Part shown: one piece after another, positions 45,681 to 55,056 of the stretch
Layout of the letters: each line of letters starts with the position of its first letter
Position numbering within the stretch: position 1 is the first letter of the stretch
Translations under genes and position numbers: made by a program
Assembly (NCBI RefSeq): GCF_014280075.1
Contig: NZ_CP047950.1
Coordinates: forward strand, 1,984,001 to 2,048,000
Origin: Synechococcus sp. A15-62
Lineage (GTDB): Bacteria; Cyanobacteriota; Cyanobacteriia; PCC-6307; Cyanobiaceae
Length of the DNA: 64,000 nt
Reading direction: 5' to 3'
The notes under the pieces: generated by a model
The model's database searches: none
Seen by the model: the letters and a program-made list of their open reading frames with translations, nothing else
Told to the model about the DNA's origin: nothing

Positions 45681-46202
45681 GTGCCCCGCAGCAACCGCAA
45701 CGACAACTTCATTGACAAGAGCTTCACGGTGATGGCGGACCTGATCGTCAAGCTGTTGCCGATCAATGCCCGCTCCAAGGAGGCCTACGTCTATTACCGG
45801 GATGGCCTCTCGGCCCAGAACGATGGTGACTACGCCGAAGCGCTGGAGAACTACGAGGAAGCCCTGAAGCTTGAGGAGAACTCCACCGACCGGAGCGAAA
45901 CCCTCAAAAACATGGCCATCATTTACATGTCCAACGGCGAGGAGGAGCGGGCGATCGAGACGTACCGCAAGGCTCTCGAGGAAAACCCGAACCAGCCCTC
46001 CTGCCTGAAGAACATGGGGCTGATCTACGAAAAGTGGGGCCGCATCGCCGAGGAGGGCGGTGAGCAGGACTCAGCGGATCGCTGGTTTGACCAGGCCGCT
46101 GATGTCTGGACCCAGGCCGTGCGCCTCAATCCCGGCGGTTACCTCGATATCGAGAACTGGCTGAAGTCCACGGGCCGCAGCAACGTCGACGTTTACTTCT
46201 GA
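45681..46202 (+). CDS. ycf3: Photosystem I assembly protein Ycf3
   Basis: 173 residues with three TPR motifs. The N-terminus [21 protein letters not shown] and the first TPR ([28 protein letters not shown]) are those of Ycf3, which helps assemble PSI. GTG start at 45681 chosen to match the family; the frame is open to 45660. Diverges from the copper ATPase; converges with radA with one base between. Confidence 0.95.
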   Translation: MPRSNRNDNFIDKSFTVMADLIVKLLPINARSKEAYVYYRDGLSAQNDGDYAEALENYEEALKLEENSTDRSETLKNMAIIYMSNGEEERAIETYRKALEENPNQPSCLKNMGLIYEKWGRIAEEGGEQDSADRWFDQAADVWTQAVRLNPGGYLDIENWLKSTGRSNVDVYF

Positions 46203-46203
46203 A

Positions 46204-47601
46204 TCAGTCCTGGTCAGGCTGCACGGCCTGACCGAGTGCCAGCACCAGGGCCTCGGTGACGCTGTCGGCCTCCAGCAGAGCCAGATCCAAACCCGAAGCC
46301 AGATCGCTCAGGCCACTGCCCCGGGGAACGACGGCCCGCTGGAACCCCAGCCGGGCCGCTTCCTGGATCCGAAGCTCCAGCTGCCCCACAGGGCGCAACT
46401 GCCCCCCCAAACCAAGCTCGCCGATTAACACCGTGCCCGCAGGCAGGGTGAGATCCCTGAAGCTGGCCACCACCGCTGCCGCCACCCCCAGATCCGCCGC
46501 AGGTTCCTCCACCTCCAGGCCACCGGCGACGGCGAGGTAGCAGTCGAAGCGGGAGAGCGGCAGCCCCATGTGCTTCTCCAGCACCGCCAGGATCTGGTGC
46601 AGACGGTTGGTGCCGATCCCTGTCGCCGTGCGGCGCGGACTGGCATAGCTGGTGACGTTCACCAAGGCCTGCAGATCCACCACCAACGAGCGCGTGCCTT
46701 CACAGGCCACGATCGTGGCGACACCGGAGGCGCGGGCATCGCTGAGGAACAGCTCACTAGGGTTGCCCACCTCGGCCAGGCCACCGCTCTGCATCTCAAA
46801 CAAACCCAACTCATGGGTGGCACCGAAGCGGTTCTTGACGGCCCGCAGCAGACGATGACTGGCGAAGCGATCCCCCTCAAAGGTGAGCACCGCATCCACG
46901 AGGTGTTCCAACACCTTCGGGCCGGCCAACATGCCTTCCTTGGTGACATGGCCCACCAACAACAACGAAATGTTCTGGCGTTTCGCCAGCCGTTGCAGAG
47001 CAGCCGCACATTCACGCACCTGACCGACCGACCCCGGCGCACTGGTGAGATTGGCGTCATGCAACGCCTGAATGCTGTCGATGATCGCCACAGCGGGGCG
47101 CAGGGCCTCCAGCTCCTCCAGCACCAGTTCCAGATCGGTTTCGGCCAGCAACTGCAGCTCCGACGCCCCCCCGGCAAGCCGCTGCCAGCGCAGCTTCACC
47201 TGCTGGGCTGATTCCTCAGCACTCACATAGAGCACGGATGCACCGGCCGCCATCGCTGAGGCGCTCTGCAGCAGCAATGTGCTCTTGCCAATGCCCGGAT
47301 CGCCCCCCACGAGCACCAGCGAACCGGGGACCAGACCACCACCCAGAACGCGGTCAAATTCTGCCGACCCGGTGGCCAGCCGCTGCAGCGGCTGATCCTC
47401 CAGCGAAGCCATGGCCGTGGACCGTCGCGGCGCAGCCGCCACCTCCGGATCCGGGGCACTGCGGCGGCGACGGCCATCGTCGGCGGGCTGGGATTGCTCC
47501 ACCAGCGAATTCCAGCTGCCGCACTCCGGGCAACGGCCGAAAAACTGTCGGGCACGGGCTCCACAGACCTGACAGACGAAAACAGCGGTGGATTTGGGCA
47601 C
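46204..47601 (-). CDS. radA: DNA repair protein RadA
   Basis: 465 residues. N-terminal zinc finger (VCQVCGARARQFFGRCPECGSW), RecA-like Walker A GGDPGIGKSTLLLQ near residue 97, the RadA-specific KNRFGATHELG near 255 and a Lon-like C-terminal domain. It helps process recombination intermediates. It diverges from rpaB. Confidence 0.95.
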   Translation of the reverse strand: MPKSTAVFVCQVCGARARQFFGRCPECGSWNSLVEQSQPADDGRRRRSAPDPEVAAAPRRSTAMASLEDQPLQRLATGSAEFDRVLGGGLVPGSLVLVGGDPGIGKSTLLLQSASAMAAGASVLYVSAEESAQQVKLRWQRLAGGASELQLLAETDLELVLEELEALRPAVAIIDSIQALHDANLTSAPGSVGQVRECAAALQRLAKRQNISLLLVGHVTKEGMLAGPKVLEHLVDAVLTFEGDRFASHRLLRAVKNRFGATHELGLFEMQSGGLAEVGNPSELFLSDARASGVATIVACEGTRSLVVDLQALVNVTSYASPRRTATGIGTNRLHQILAVLEKHMGLPLSRFDCYLAVAGGLEVEEPAADLGVAAAVVASFRDLTLPAGTVLIGELGLGGQLRPVGQLELRIQEAARLGFQRAVVPRGSGLSDLASGLDLALLEADSVTEALVLALGQAVQPDQD

Positions 47602-47691
47602 TGCGAACTGTGAAGAAAGTTGCCGTTGAATGAACGAAGCAGGGGGCTGCCCTTTTATTTGTGGCGAGAAGTGACTAACGCCTCGGTGCCC

Positions 47692-48438
47692 ATGACGGCC
47701 ACGGCTCCCACCAAGGAAACGATCCTCGTGGTCGACGACGAGGCATCGATACGCCGGATCCTGGAAACCCGTTTATCCATGATCGGGTACAACGTCGTGA
47801 CCGCCTGCGACGGCACCGAAGCTCTGGAATTGTTCCCTACCTGCACGCCCGACCTGGTGGTGCTGGACGTGATGATGCCAAAGCTTGACGGCTATGGCGT
47901 CTGCCAGGAGCTGCGCAAGGAATCAGATGTTCCCATCGTGATGCTGACGGCCCTCGGCGACGTTGCCGACCGGATCACCGGACTTGAGCTCGGCGCCGAT
48001 GACTACGTGGTGAAGCCCTTCAGCCCAAAGGAGCTGGAGGCCCGCATCCGCTGCGTGTTGCGCCGGGTCGAGAAGGAGCAGGTGGCGGGCATTCCCAACT
48101 CCGGCGTCATCCAGGTCAGCGACCTGCGCATCGACACCAACAAACGCCAGGTGTTCCGTGGCGATGAACGCATCCGCTTAACGGGGATGGAATTCAGCCT
48201 GTTGGAACTGCTAGTGAGCCGCTCCGGTGAACCGTTCAACCGCGGCGAGATCCTCAAGGAGGTTTGGGGCTACACCCCGGAACGCCACGTGGACACCCGG
48301 GTGGTGGATGTTCATATCTCTCGCCTGCGTTCCAAATTGGAGGATGATCCTGCCAATCCCGAGTTGATCCTCACGGCTCGGGGCACCGGCTATCTGTTCC
48401 AGCGCATCGTCGATTCCGTTGCCTCCGAAGGTCCCTGA
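47692..48438 (+). CDS. rpaB: OmpR-family response regulator RpaB
   Basis: 248 residues. Receiver domain with ILVVDDEASIRRILETRLSM, phospho-Asp in LVVLDVMMPKLDGYG and KPFSPKELEARI; winged helix follows. The match to RpaB over the receiver is close. RpaB represses high-light genes through HLR1 sites and is essential in other cyanobacteria. ATG at 47692 chosen; frame open to 47620. It overlaps the plsX start by about 20 bp. Confidence 0.94.
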   Translation: MTATAPTKETILVVDDEASIRRILETRLSMIGYNVVTACDGTEALELFPTCTPDLVVLDVMMPKLDGYGVCQELRKESDVPIVMLTALGDVADRITGLELGADDYVVKPFSPKELEARIRCVLRRVEKEQVAGIPNSGVIQVSDLRIDTNKRQVFRGDERIRLTGMEFSLLELLVSRSGEPFNRGEILKEVWGYTPERHVDTRVVDVHISRLRSKLEDDPANPELILTARGTGYLFQRIVDSVASEGP

Positions 48439-49738
48439 TCCCACCCCGGCACCTCAGCCGCGGCACAAGACCAACCGTCCTCGGGCGATCCGTCGCCTGG
48501 TGATTTGGTATCGGCGCAACGCCGCCGTCACAACCATCGTTGATGGTGCTGCCAACTCAGCGACGGCGGCGAGTTCGATGGCGGGAAATGTGGCGGAGAC
48601 CGTGGTCTCCGGAGCCGGGACGGTGGCCAGCAGCGTGCTCCAACCGCTGGGGTTCGATCCCCTGCGCTGGCTGCAGGGGGGCAGCGATACCGATGAGATC
48701 GACGATGCGAAGCGTCTCTGGGTGGCCGTCGATGGCATGGGCGGGGACCATGCGCCGGGGCCGATCCTGGAGGGATGCCTGGACGCCATTGACCGGCTGC
48801 CACTGAAGATCCGCTTCGTGGGGGAAATCGACCGGGTGATGGCCGCCGCCAACAGCCTCGGCCTGCGCGAAGCCTTGGAGAGTGCACAGGCCTCCGGACA
48901 TCTGGACCTGGTGGCCAGTGGCCCCTCCATCGGCATGGATGACGAAGCCACGGCGGTGCGGCGCAAACGGGACGCCAGCATCAACGTGGCCATGGACCTC
49001 GTGAAGAAGGGCGAGGCCCTGGCGGTGTACTCCGCCGGCAACTCCGGTGCGGTGATGGCTTCGGCGATTTTTCGGCTAGGACGGCTGAAGGGCATCGATC
49101 GACCTGCCATCGGCGCCCTGTTCCCAACCAAAGATCCAGGCAAGCCGGTGTTGGTGCTCGATGTGGGCGCCAACATGGACTGCAAACCCACCTATCTGCA
49201 CCAGTTCGCCCTGCTGGGGAACATCTACAGCCGGGACGTGCTGCAGGTGAAACGCCCACGCATCGGGCTGCTGAACATTGGTGAGGAGGAGTGCAAAGGG
49301 AACGATCTCTCCCTGAAGACCCACGAATTGCTGCAGGACGAATCCAGGCTCCATTTCGCCGGCAACTGCGAGGGCCGGGATGTGCTGTCGGGCGACTTCG
49401 ATGTAGTGGTCTGCGATGGATTCACCGGCAACGTGCTGCTGAAGTTCCTGGAGTCCGTCGGCAGTGTTCTGCTGGGGGTGCTGCGGGCGGAGTTGCCCCG
49501 GGGGCGTCGCGGCAAGGTTGGATCAGCGTTTTTACGCAGCAACCTCAAACGCATCAAAAAGCGGCTCGACCATGCCGAGCACGGTGGTGCTCTGTTGCTG
49601 GGCGTGAACGGCATTTCCGTGATCGGTCACGGCAGCAGCAAGGCCCTCTCGGTGGTCAGTGCCCTGCGCATTGCCCACTCCGCAGCCAGCCATGGGGTGA
49701 TGGAGGATCTCGCCACGCTGCAACAGGGTTGTGATTGA
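48419..49738 (+). CDS. plsX: Phosphate acyltransferase PlsX
   Basis: 439 residues. PlsX makes acyl-phosphate from acyl-ACP for phosphatidic acid synthesis. The catalytic part begins at WVAVDGMGGDHAPGPILEG (residue ~101); a basic, Pro-rich and then Ala/Ser/Val-rich extension of about 100 residues precedes it. TTG start at 48419, inside rpaB. Characteristic blocks: AVYSAGNSGAVMASA, LDVGANMDCKP, VCDGFTGNVLLK. Followed by fabH after 27 bp. Confidence 0.92.
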   Translation: MPPKVPDPTPAPQPRHKTNRPRAIRRLVIWYRRNAAVTTIVDGAANSATAASSMAGNVAETVVSGAGTVASSVLQPLGFDPLRWLQGGSDTDEIDDAKRLWVAVDGMGGDHAPGPILEGCLDAIDRLPLKIRFVGEIDRVMAAANSLGLREALESAQASGHLDLVASGPSIGMDDEATAVRRKRDASINVAMDLVKKGEALAVYSAGNSGAVMASAIFRLGRLKGIDRPAIGALFPTKDPGKPVLVLDVGANMDCKPTYLHQFALLGNIYSRDVLQVKRPRIGLLNIGEEECKGNDLSLKTHELLQDESRLHFAGNCEGRDVLSGDFDVVVCDGFTGNVLLKFLESVGSVLLGVLRAELPRGRRGKVGSAFLRSNLKRIKKRLDHAEHGGALLLGVNGISVIGHGSSKALSVVSALRIAHSAASHGVMEDLATLQQGCD

Positions 49739-49765
49739 CTGACGCGACGTCAATCAACCTCCGTC

Positions 49766-50785
49766 TTGGTCGAGCCGCTCAGCACAACCAGCGGGGTGTT
49801 GTTCCGAGGGTCTGGCAGCGCGACGCCCAGCCGCTCGATCAGCAACGCTGAGCTTGGCCAGCGGGTTGAGACGAGTGACGAATGGATCCGCAGTCGCACC
49901 GGTATTGCGGCGCGGCGGGTGGTTAACAGTGACGAATCCCTTGCGGAACTGAGCGGAGTGGCGGCGGAACGGGCTTTGGAGATGGCCGGTTGGTCGCCCG
50001 ACAGCCTCGATCTGATCCTGTTGGCCACCTCCACCCCAGACGACCTGTTCGGTTCAGCGCCACGGCTGCAGGCTCGCCTCGGCGCCACCAATGCCGCGGC
50101 GTTTGATCTCACCGCAGCCTGCAGCGGCTTTCTTTTCGCCGTTGTCACCGCCGCCCAGTACCTGCGCAGTGGAGCGATGCGCCGCATCCTCGTGGTGGGG
50201 GCCGATCAACTCAGCCGCTGGGTGAACTGGGACGATCGACGCTCCTGCGTTCTCTTCGGTGATGCGGCCGGTGCCGTGGTGCTGGAAGCGTCAGAGAACG
50301 GCCAGGATGATCTCGACGGATTCCTGCTCCGCTCCGATGGCAGTCGCGGCGAGGTGCTCCAGCTCCCCCAGGTGAGCCAGCGCCAGCCCCTGGTGGGAGA
50401 CGCCAGCCATCAGTGCGGCGGCTTCGATCCCATTCAGATGAACGGGCAGGAGGTTTACAAATTCGCGGTGCGTGAGGTGCCGGCGATTCTCGAGAAGTTG
50501 CTTGCGCAGGGTGTTGTTACCGCTGATTCCCTCGATTGGCTGCTGCTGCATCAGGCCAACCAGCGCATCCTTGATGCCGTAGCCGATCGCTTCTCGGTGC
50601 CCTCAGAAAAGGTGCTCAGCAACCTGGCCCACTACGGCAACACCTCGGCAGCCACCATTCCTCTAATGCTTGATGAAGCCGTGCGCGATGGACGCATCCA
50701 ACCCGGCCACCGCATCGCCAGCAGTGGATTCGGCGCAGGATTGAGCTGGGGTGCAGCCCTCTTCCGCTGGAGCGGGCCCGCCTAA
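49766..50785 (+). CDS. fabH: 3-oxoacyl-ACP synthase III (FabH)
   Basis: 339 residues. Starts fatty acid synthesis by condensing acetyl-CoA with malonyl-ACP. Catalytic Cys119 (TAACSGFLF), His in LLHQANQRI and Asn in YGNTSAATIPL are present. TTG start; the conserved core begins at GSGSATP near residue 16. In the cluster plsX-fabH-fabD-plsC. Confidence 0.94.
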   Translation: MVEPLSTTSGVLFRGSGSATPSRSISNAELGQRVETSDEWIRSRTGIAARRVVNSDESLAELSGVAAERALEMAGWSPDSLDLILLATSTPDDLFGSAPRLQARLGATNAAAFDLTAACSGFLFAVVTAAQYLRSGAMRRILVVGADQLSRWVNWDDRRSCVLFGDAAGAVVLEASENGQDDLDGFLLRSDGSRGEVLQLPQVSQRQPLVGDASHQCGGFDPIQMNGQEVYKFAVREVPAILEKLLAQGVVTADSLDWLLLHQANQRILDAVADRFSVPSEKVLSNLAHYGNTSAATIPLMLDEAVRDGRIQPGHRIASSGFGAGLSWGAALFRWSGPA

Positions 50786-50813
50786 TCTCCGGCACGGTCT
50801 GCAGAACACAGCA

Positions 50814-51710
50814 ATGGCGATCGCCTGGGTCTTTCCCGGTCAGGGCTCTCAAAAAGTGGGCATGGCAGAAGCGCTGCTCAGCATCGATGGCAGCCGCGAG
50901 CGTTTCGCCATGGCCTCCGAGCTGCTGGGGCGCGACCTGCTGGCGATCTGCCAGGGGGAAAGCGGCGGTGGTGATGGGCCGGATGACCTCAACGACACCC
51001 GCAACACCCAGCCCGCCCTGTTCGTGATCGAATCGTTGCTGGCCGACAACCTTCAGCAGCAGGGGCGCAAGCCTGCGCTGGTGGCCGGCCACAGCCTGGG
51101 GGAGCTGGTTGCTCTGCACAGCGCAGGGGTGTTTGAGCTGGAGACCGGTCTGCAGCTGATGAAAACCCGCTCAGAACTGATGGCGAGCGCCGGGGGCGGC
51201 GCCATGACGGCCGTGATCGGCTTCGATCGTGCTCAGCTGGACGACCTGGTGGCCGCCACGGACGGCGTCAGCATCGCCAACGACAACAGCGATGTCCAGG
51301 TGGTGATCTCGGGCTCTCCAGAGGCCGTAGAACACGTGAGTGGAGCCCTGAAATGCAAGCGCGCCATCCCTCTGGCCGTCTCCGGAGCCTTCCACTCCCC
51401 GTTCATGGCGGAGGCGGCTGAGCGCTTCGCCGCCGAACTGGACAACGTGCCCTTCCTCGATGCCCGCGTTCCAGTGCTCAGCAACAGCGCCGCCAGCGCA
51501 AGCACCAGTGCAGACGAGCTCAAACAGCGCCTGAAGCAGCAAATGACCACCGGCGTGCGCTGGCGCGAAACCATGGCAGCCATGACCGAAAGCGGCGTGG
51601 ACACCCTGGTGGAAATCGGTCCGGGCAACGTGCTCAGCGGCCTGGCCAAACGCAGCATGAGCGGGGTCACCACCGCCCAGATCTCCGGGGCGGGAGACCT
51701 CGGACAGTGA
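50814..51710 (+). CDS. fabD: Malonyl-CoA:ACP transacylase (FabD)
   Basis: 298 residues. Transfers malonyl from CoA to ACP. FPGQGSQKVGM at the start, catalytic Ser94 in GHSLGEL, His in SGAFHSPFM near 200. ATG at 50814 chosen; the upstream extension overlaps fabH. The stop overlaps plsC (GTGA). Confidence 0.95.
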   Translation: MAIAWVFPGQGSQKVGMAEALLSIDGSRERFAMASELLGRDLLAICQGESGGGDGPDDLNDTRNTQPALFVIESLLADNLQQQGRKPALVAGHSLGELVALHSAGVFELETGLQLMKTRSELMASAGGGAMTAVIGFDRAQLDDLVAATDGVSIANDNSDVQVVISGSPEAVEHVSGALKCKRAIPLAVSGAFHSPFMAEAAERFAAELDNVPFLDARVPVLSNSAASASTSADELKQRLKQQMTTGVRWRETMAAMTESGVDTLVEIGPGNVLSGLAKRSMSGVTTAQISGAGDLGQ

Positions 51711-52360
51711 GTCACTCCAGCCTCGTCCGCACCCCCAAGCCAAGCCTCACCTACCGGCTGGTCAGCAGCCTGCTGGTGTTCCCGGTCTTCCGCTTGCTGT
51801 TCCGCGGATCGACCGCCGGCAACAACCGAGTGCCCAGGCAAGGGCCCCTCGTGGTGGTGGCCAACCATGGCTCACACCTGGACCCGCCCCTGCTGGGTCA
51901 TGCCCTGGGGCGCCCCGTGGCCTTCATGGCCAAGGCGGAATTGTTCAGCATCCCGTTGCTGGGACGCGTGATCCGGGCCTGTGGTGCCTACCCCGTGCGA
52001 CGGGGTGCCAGCGATCGCGAAGCGATCCGCACAGCCACGGCTCGCCTCGAAGAAGGCTGGGCCACTGGTGTGTTTCTGGACGGCACCCGACAGAACGATG
52101 GCCGGATCAACAACCCACTCCCCGGAGCGGCCCTGCTAGCGGCTCGCACGGGAGCCCCGCTACTGCCGGTGGCCATCTGCAACAGCCACCGCGCCTTGGG
52201 CAGCGGGCGCAGCTGGCCGCGCCTGGTGCCGATTCAGCTGCGCATCGGCGACCCCATCCCAGCCCCGGCCAGTCGCCGCAGGCCTGATCTGGATGCCACC
52301 ACCGCTCTGCTGCAGGAACGCATCAACGCCCTGCTGGATCAGAGTCCGCAGCATCCCTGA
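51707..52360 (+). CDS. plsC: 1-acylglycerol-3-phosphate acyltransferase (PlsC)
   Basis: 217 residues, membrane-associated. It acylates lysophosphatidic acid. The HxxxxD motif is in ANHGSHLDPPLL near residue 50; FLDGTRQNDG near 125 stands where PlsC has the FPEGTRS motif, so the usual Glu is Asp here. GTG start inside the fabD stop. It converges on the DUF218 gene with a 38-bp overlap. Confidence 0.9.
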   Translation: MSHSSLVRTPKPSLTYRLVSSLLVFPVFRLLFRGSTAGNNRVPRQGPLVVVANHGSHLDPPLLGHALGRPVAFMAKAELFSIPLLGRVIRACGAYPVRRGASDREAIRTATARLEEGWATGVFLDGTRQNDGRINNPLPGAALLAARTGAPLLPVAICNSHRALGSGRSWPRLVPIQLRIGDPIPAPASRRRPDLDATTALLQERINALLDQSPQHP

Positions 52361-52898
52361 GGTCGCGACCGGTCATCACCCACGCCACCGCGCGAAGCCA
52401 ATCACTCCATTGCTTGAGGCGCCCCTCCTGGGCGCAGTCTTCGCGGCAGACCACGGGAACGCCGGTGAGCTGAATTCCGCGGCTGCCGGCCACCACCTGG
52501 CCCACCGCCATGGAGCGGGGCAGGTGGTCTTCGCTGGTCACCAGCAGCACGTGGCGAACGCCATCCGCCTGCAGCTCATCCACCACCGACGTGAAGTTGC
52601 TGAGGGTGTCACGGGCCCGGTAATCCAGGGTGACGCGGTCGGGATTGAAGCGCTCCTCACTGAGCATCCATTCGGCGTACTCACGGTTGCTGCCGCCGCT
52701 CACCAGCAGGGGCAGGTCGAGCTGACGGGCCAACCGGGCACCCAGTCGTTCCCGGTCCACATCCCCACCGAGCACCAGCACCAGCTGCGGCGGGCTGCGA
52801 TCCAACAGAGCCCGCCGATAGGGCGACAACGGGCCAGGCCCCAACAGCCAGACCATCAGACCAGCTCCCAGTAGCAGCCCGGTACGCACACCCGCCAT
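52323..52898 (-). CDS. DUF218/YdcF-like membrane-anchored protein
   Basis: 191 residues. One N-terminal anchor (LLLGAGLMVWLLGPG) and a DUF218 domain (LVLVLGGDVDRE, LLVSGGSNREYAEWML, DTLSNF, VLLVTSEDHLPRSMAV). The family includes SanA/YdcF, linked to envelope barrier function, and may bind S-adenosylmethionine. Shares one base with tsaB. Confidence 0.82.
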   Translation of the reverse strand: MAGVRTGLLLGAGLMVWLLGPGPLSPYRRALLDRSPPQLVLVLGGDVDRERLGARLARQLDLPLLVSGGSNREYAEWMLSEERFNPDRVTLDYRARDTLSNFTSVVDELQADGVRHVLLVTSEDHLPRSMAVGQVVAGSRGIQLTGVPVVCREDCAQEGRLKQWSDWLRAVAWVMTGRDLRDAADSDPAGR

Positions 52899-53521
52899 CA
52901 GACCTGTCCAACAGGGGAGGTGGGGTAGATCGGCAGAACCTCAGCCCAGGGCATCGCTGCCCCGGCAGCATGGCTGCACTGCAGCAGCTTCAGCAACTGC
53001 GCCACATCCGCCTCCATATCAAGCTGCACCTCAACAGTGGGCTGGGGTGATGCCCCCTGCGGCAGCAGGGTCGGCAGGCTGAGTTCATGCACCTGCCCAG
53101 CCGTGATCTGGTATTCGCCACCCACCACCCCCCGCCGGGGCAACTCCTGGGTGATCCAGAACGGTTCCCCCTGCATGGCTTTGGGCAATTGCCCCTCCAG
53201 ACGTGGGGCCATCAGGGCATAACTGCTCACCCCCAGCAGGGGGCAATCCAGCTGTTGCGCCAGGGTACGGGCCATCACCACCGTGAGGCGGGTGCCGGTG
53301 AAGCCACCGGGTCCCGTCGCCACAGCAAGGCCCTGCAAGTGGGGCCAACGCTCAGGCGGGAGGAGCTCCTGAACCCGCGAAATCAAGCTGTTGGACAGGC
53401 CCCGGCCATCAGGATGGACCTGCACCAGAGGCTCTGCCCCGGGCTGCTGGGGATCCAGCAGTGCCATGCCGAAGCAGTCAGAACAGCTGTGCAGGGCGAG
53501 CAACAGCGGCAGAGCCGTCAT
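52898..53521 (-). CDS. tsaB: tRNA threonylcarbamoyladenosine biosynthesis protein TsaB
   Basis: 207 residues. ASKHA-fold partner of TsaD needed for t6A in tRNAs. LLALHSCSDCFGMAL at the start, VATGPGGFTGTRL near 70. ATG at 53521 chosen because the family begins there; it overlaps the ycf34 stop by 4 bp. Part of ycf34-tsaB-ydcF. Confidence 0.9.
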   Translation of the reverse strand: MTALPLLLALHSCSDCFGMALLDPQQPGAEPLVQVHPDGRGLSNSLISRVQELLPPERWPHLQGLAVATGPGGFTGTRLTVVMARTLAQQLDCPLLGVSSYALMAPRLEGQLPKAMQGEPFWITQELPRRGVVGGEYQITAGQVHELSLPTLLPQGASPQPTVEVQLDMEADVAQLLKLLQCSHAAGAAMPWAEVLPIYPTSPVGQV

Positions 53522-53769
53522 CGGGGCAGCTCCTGTCCAGGACGGCAACGCTGCCATCGTCCTGGATCCGCCTTGAAGCTGGAGCAGGACCGCACATCCC
53601 ACTCAATCCCGGCCTGGCCATTGGGGAGATCCATCACCGAAACGTGAATGCGAGGCGCGTCTGGCTCAAAATCCGGGGTCTGGGCCAGATGCGGAACACC
53701 ATGCTGACGCTCAACTGCGTGATAGGCCTGACAACGGTCGACCCAACTGCAATCCACGCAGATGCACAT
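53518..53769 (-). CDS. ycf34: Ycf34 family protein
   Basis: 83 residues. N-terminal CICVDCSWVDRCQAYHAVE and the DFEPDAPRIHVSV core are those of Ycf34; the conserved cysteines (C2, C4, C7, C13) bind an Fe-S cluster in the Synechocystis protein, where it affects photosynthetic electron transport. First gene of the minus-strand trio. Confidence 0.92.
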   Translation of the reverse strand: MCICVDCSWVDRCQAYHAVERQHGVPHLAQTPDFEPDAPRIHVSVMDLPNGQAGIEWDVRSCSSFKADPGRWQRCRPGQELPR

Positions 53770-53801
53770 GCCTCCCCAGGCCGTTCATTCCCTCCATTCT
53801 G

Positions 53802-54995
53802 ATGGCCCAAGGCTCCGGCGACGCGTTGCTTGACCAGCTGCGAGAGCGACTGGCGCCAGCCCAGTGGCCTCTCCCCTTGGCACGGCTGCCGGAGGGCACG
53901 GCACTGGTGGGTGGCGCCGTGCGGGATGGCTTGCTGAACCGTCTCCAGGAGCAGCCGGATCTGGACCTGGTGGTCCCATCGGATGCCATCGCCCTGACCA
54001 AGGGCTTGGCCAAGGAGCTCAATGGCACTTGTGTGGTGCTGGACGCAGAACGGAGCATTGCTCGGCTGGTGCTTGGGGGCTGGACGGTTGACATCGCCCG
54101 ACAGGGCGGAGACCACATCGAAGACGACCTCTGGCGGCGCGACTACCGGCTCAATGCCATCGCCGTGTCGCTCCAACCCTGGGGAGAGCTGTGGGATCCC
54201 ACAGGGGGACTGAATGACCTCCAGCAGGGGTGCCTGACCGCCGTCTCGGAAGCCAACCTCGTGGACGATCCTCTGCGGCTGCTGCGGGGATTGCGGCTAA
54301 TGGCGGAAATCCCGCTCACCATCTCCAGCCAGACCATGGGCTGGATAGAGCGCCACGCCGCACGGCTTCCGGAAGCAGCACCGGAGCGGATCCTGGCGGA
54401 ACTGCAGCGCCTGGTGCGGGGCGACCATGCTGACGCCGCGATTGCAGCCCTCAGGAGCCTGCCGTTGCTGCATCCCTGGGCGGCCGCAGGGCAACCTCCC
54501 ACGCCCGGCAACACCGCAGGCCTGAGCAGCGAGGAAGCCGCAGCAGCAGTGCCCTTGGCGCGGCTGACGGCCCTGGTGAGCGATGAGGGCCTCAACCAAC
54601 TCCGGGCCAGCCGCGCCCTGCGCCAACGCTGCAAACGGCTGCGGAGCTGGCAGCAACGCACCGGTCAGGCACCGGAGTCGCTATCCGAGAACGATCGACT
54701 GCAATTGCACGAGGAGCTGGAGGGGGATCTCCCCGCCTTGGCCCTGCAACTACCCATGCCCGAGAAAGGGATCTGGCTGCGGCGATGGCGCGACGCTGAG
54801 GACCCTCTGTTCCACCCCAGAACTCCAATCGACGGCAACGGCCTGCTCACGGCCCTGAAGGTCGAACCCGGGCCCCGTCTCGGACGCCTGCTGCATCATC
54901 TGAAGCTTGAACATGCCTTTGGGCGCATCCAAACCCCAAGCGAGGCGCTGAAGGAGGCCCAACATTTCTTGACCCGTGAAAGCGAGGCTCTGTGA
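53802..54995 (+). CDS. CCA tRNA nucleotidyltransferase / poly(A) polymerase family protein
   Basis: 397 residues, class II nucleotidyltransferase. GGAVRDGLL near residue 38, the DLD metal pair in PDLDLVV near 52 and RRDYRLNAIAV near 110, then the helical neck and body. tRNA-Asn here lacks an encoded CCA, so a CCA-adding activity is needed, but whether this protein adds both C and A cannot be read. Confidence 0.87.
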   Translation: MAQGSGDALLDQLRERLAPAQWPLPLARLPEGTALVGGAVRDGLLNRLQEQPDLDLVVPSDAIALTKGLAKELNGTCVVLDAERSIARLVLGGWTVDIARQGGDHIEDDLWRRDYRLNAIAVSLQPWGELWDPTGGLNDLQQGCLTAVSEANLVDDPLRLLRGLRLMAEIPLTISSQTMGWIERHAARLPEAAPERILAELQRLVRGDHADAAIAALRSLPLLHPWAAAGQPPTPGNTAGLSSEEAAAAVPLARLTALVSDEGLNQLRASRALRQRCKRLRSWQQRTGQAPESLSENDRLQLHEELEGDLPALALQLPMPEKGIWLRRWRDAEDPLFHPRTPIDGNGLLTALKVEPGPRLGRLLHHLKLEHAFGRIQTPSEALKEAQHFLTRESEAL

Positions 54996-55056
54996 TTAAC
55001 TTTCCAGGTGTCAATGATGACGGTCAGACACCGACAGATCGCATTTTCTTTCCTTC

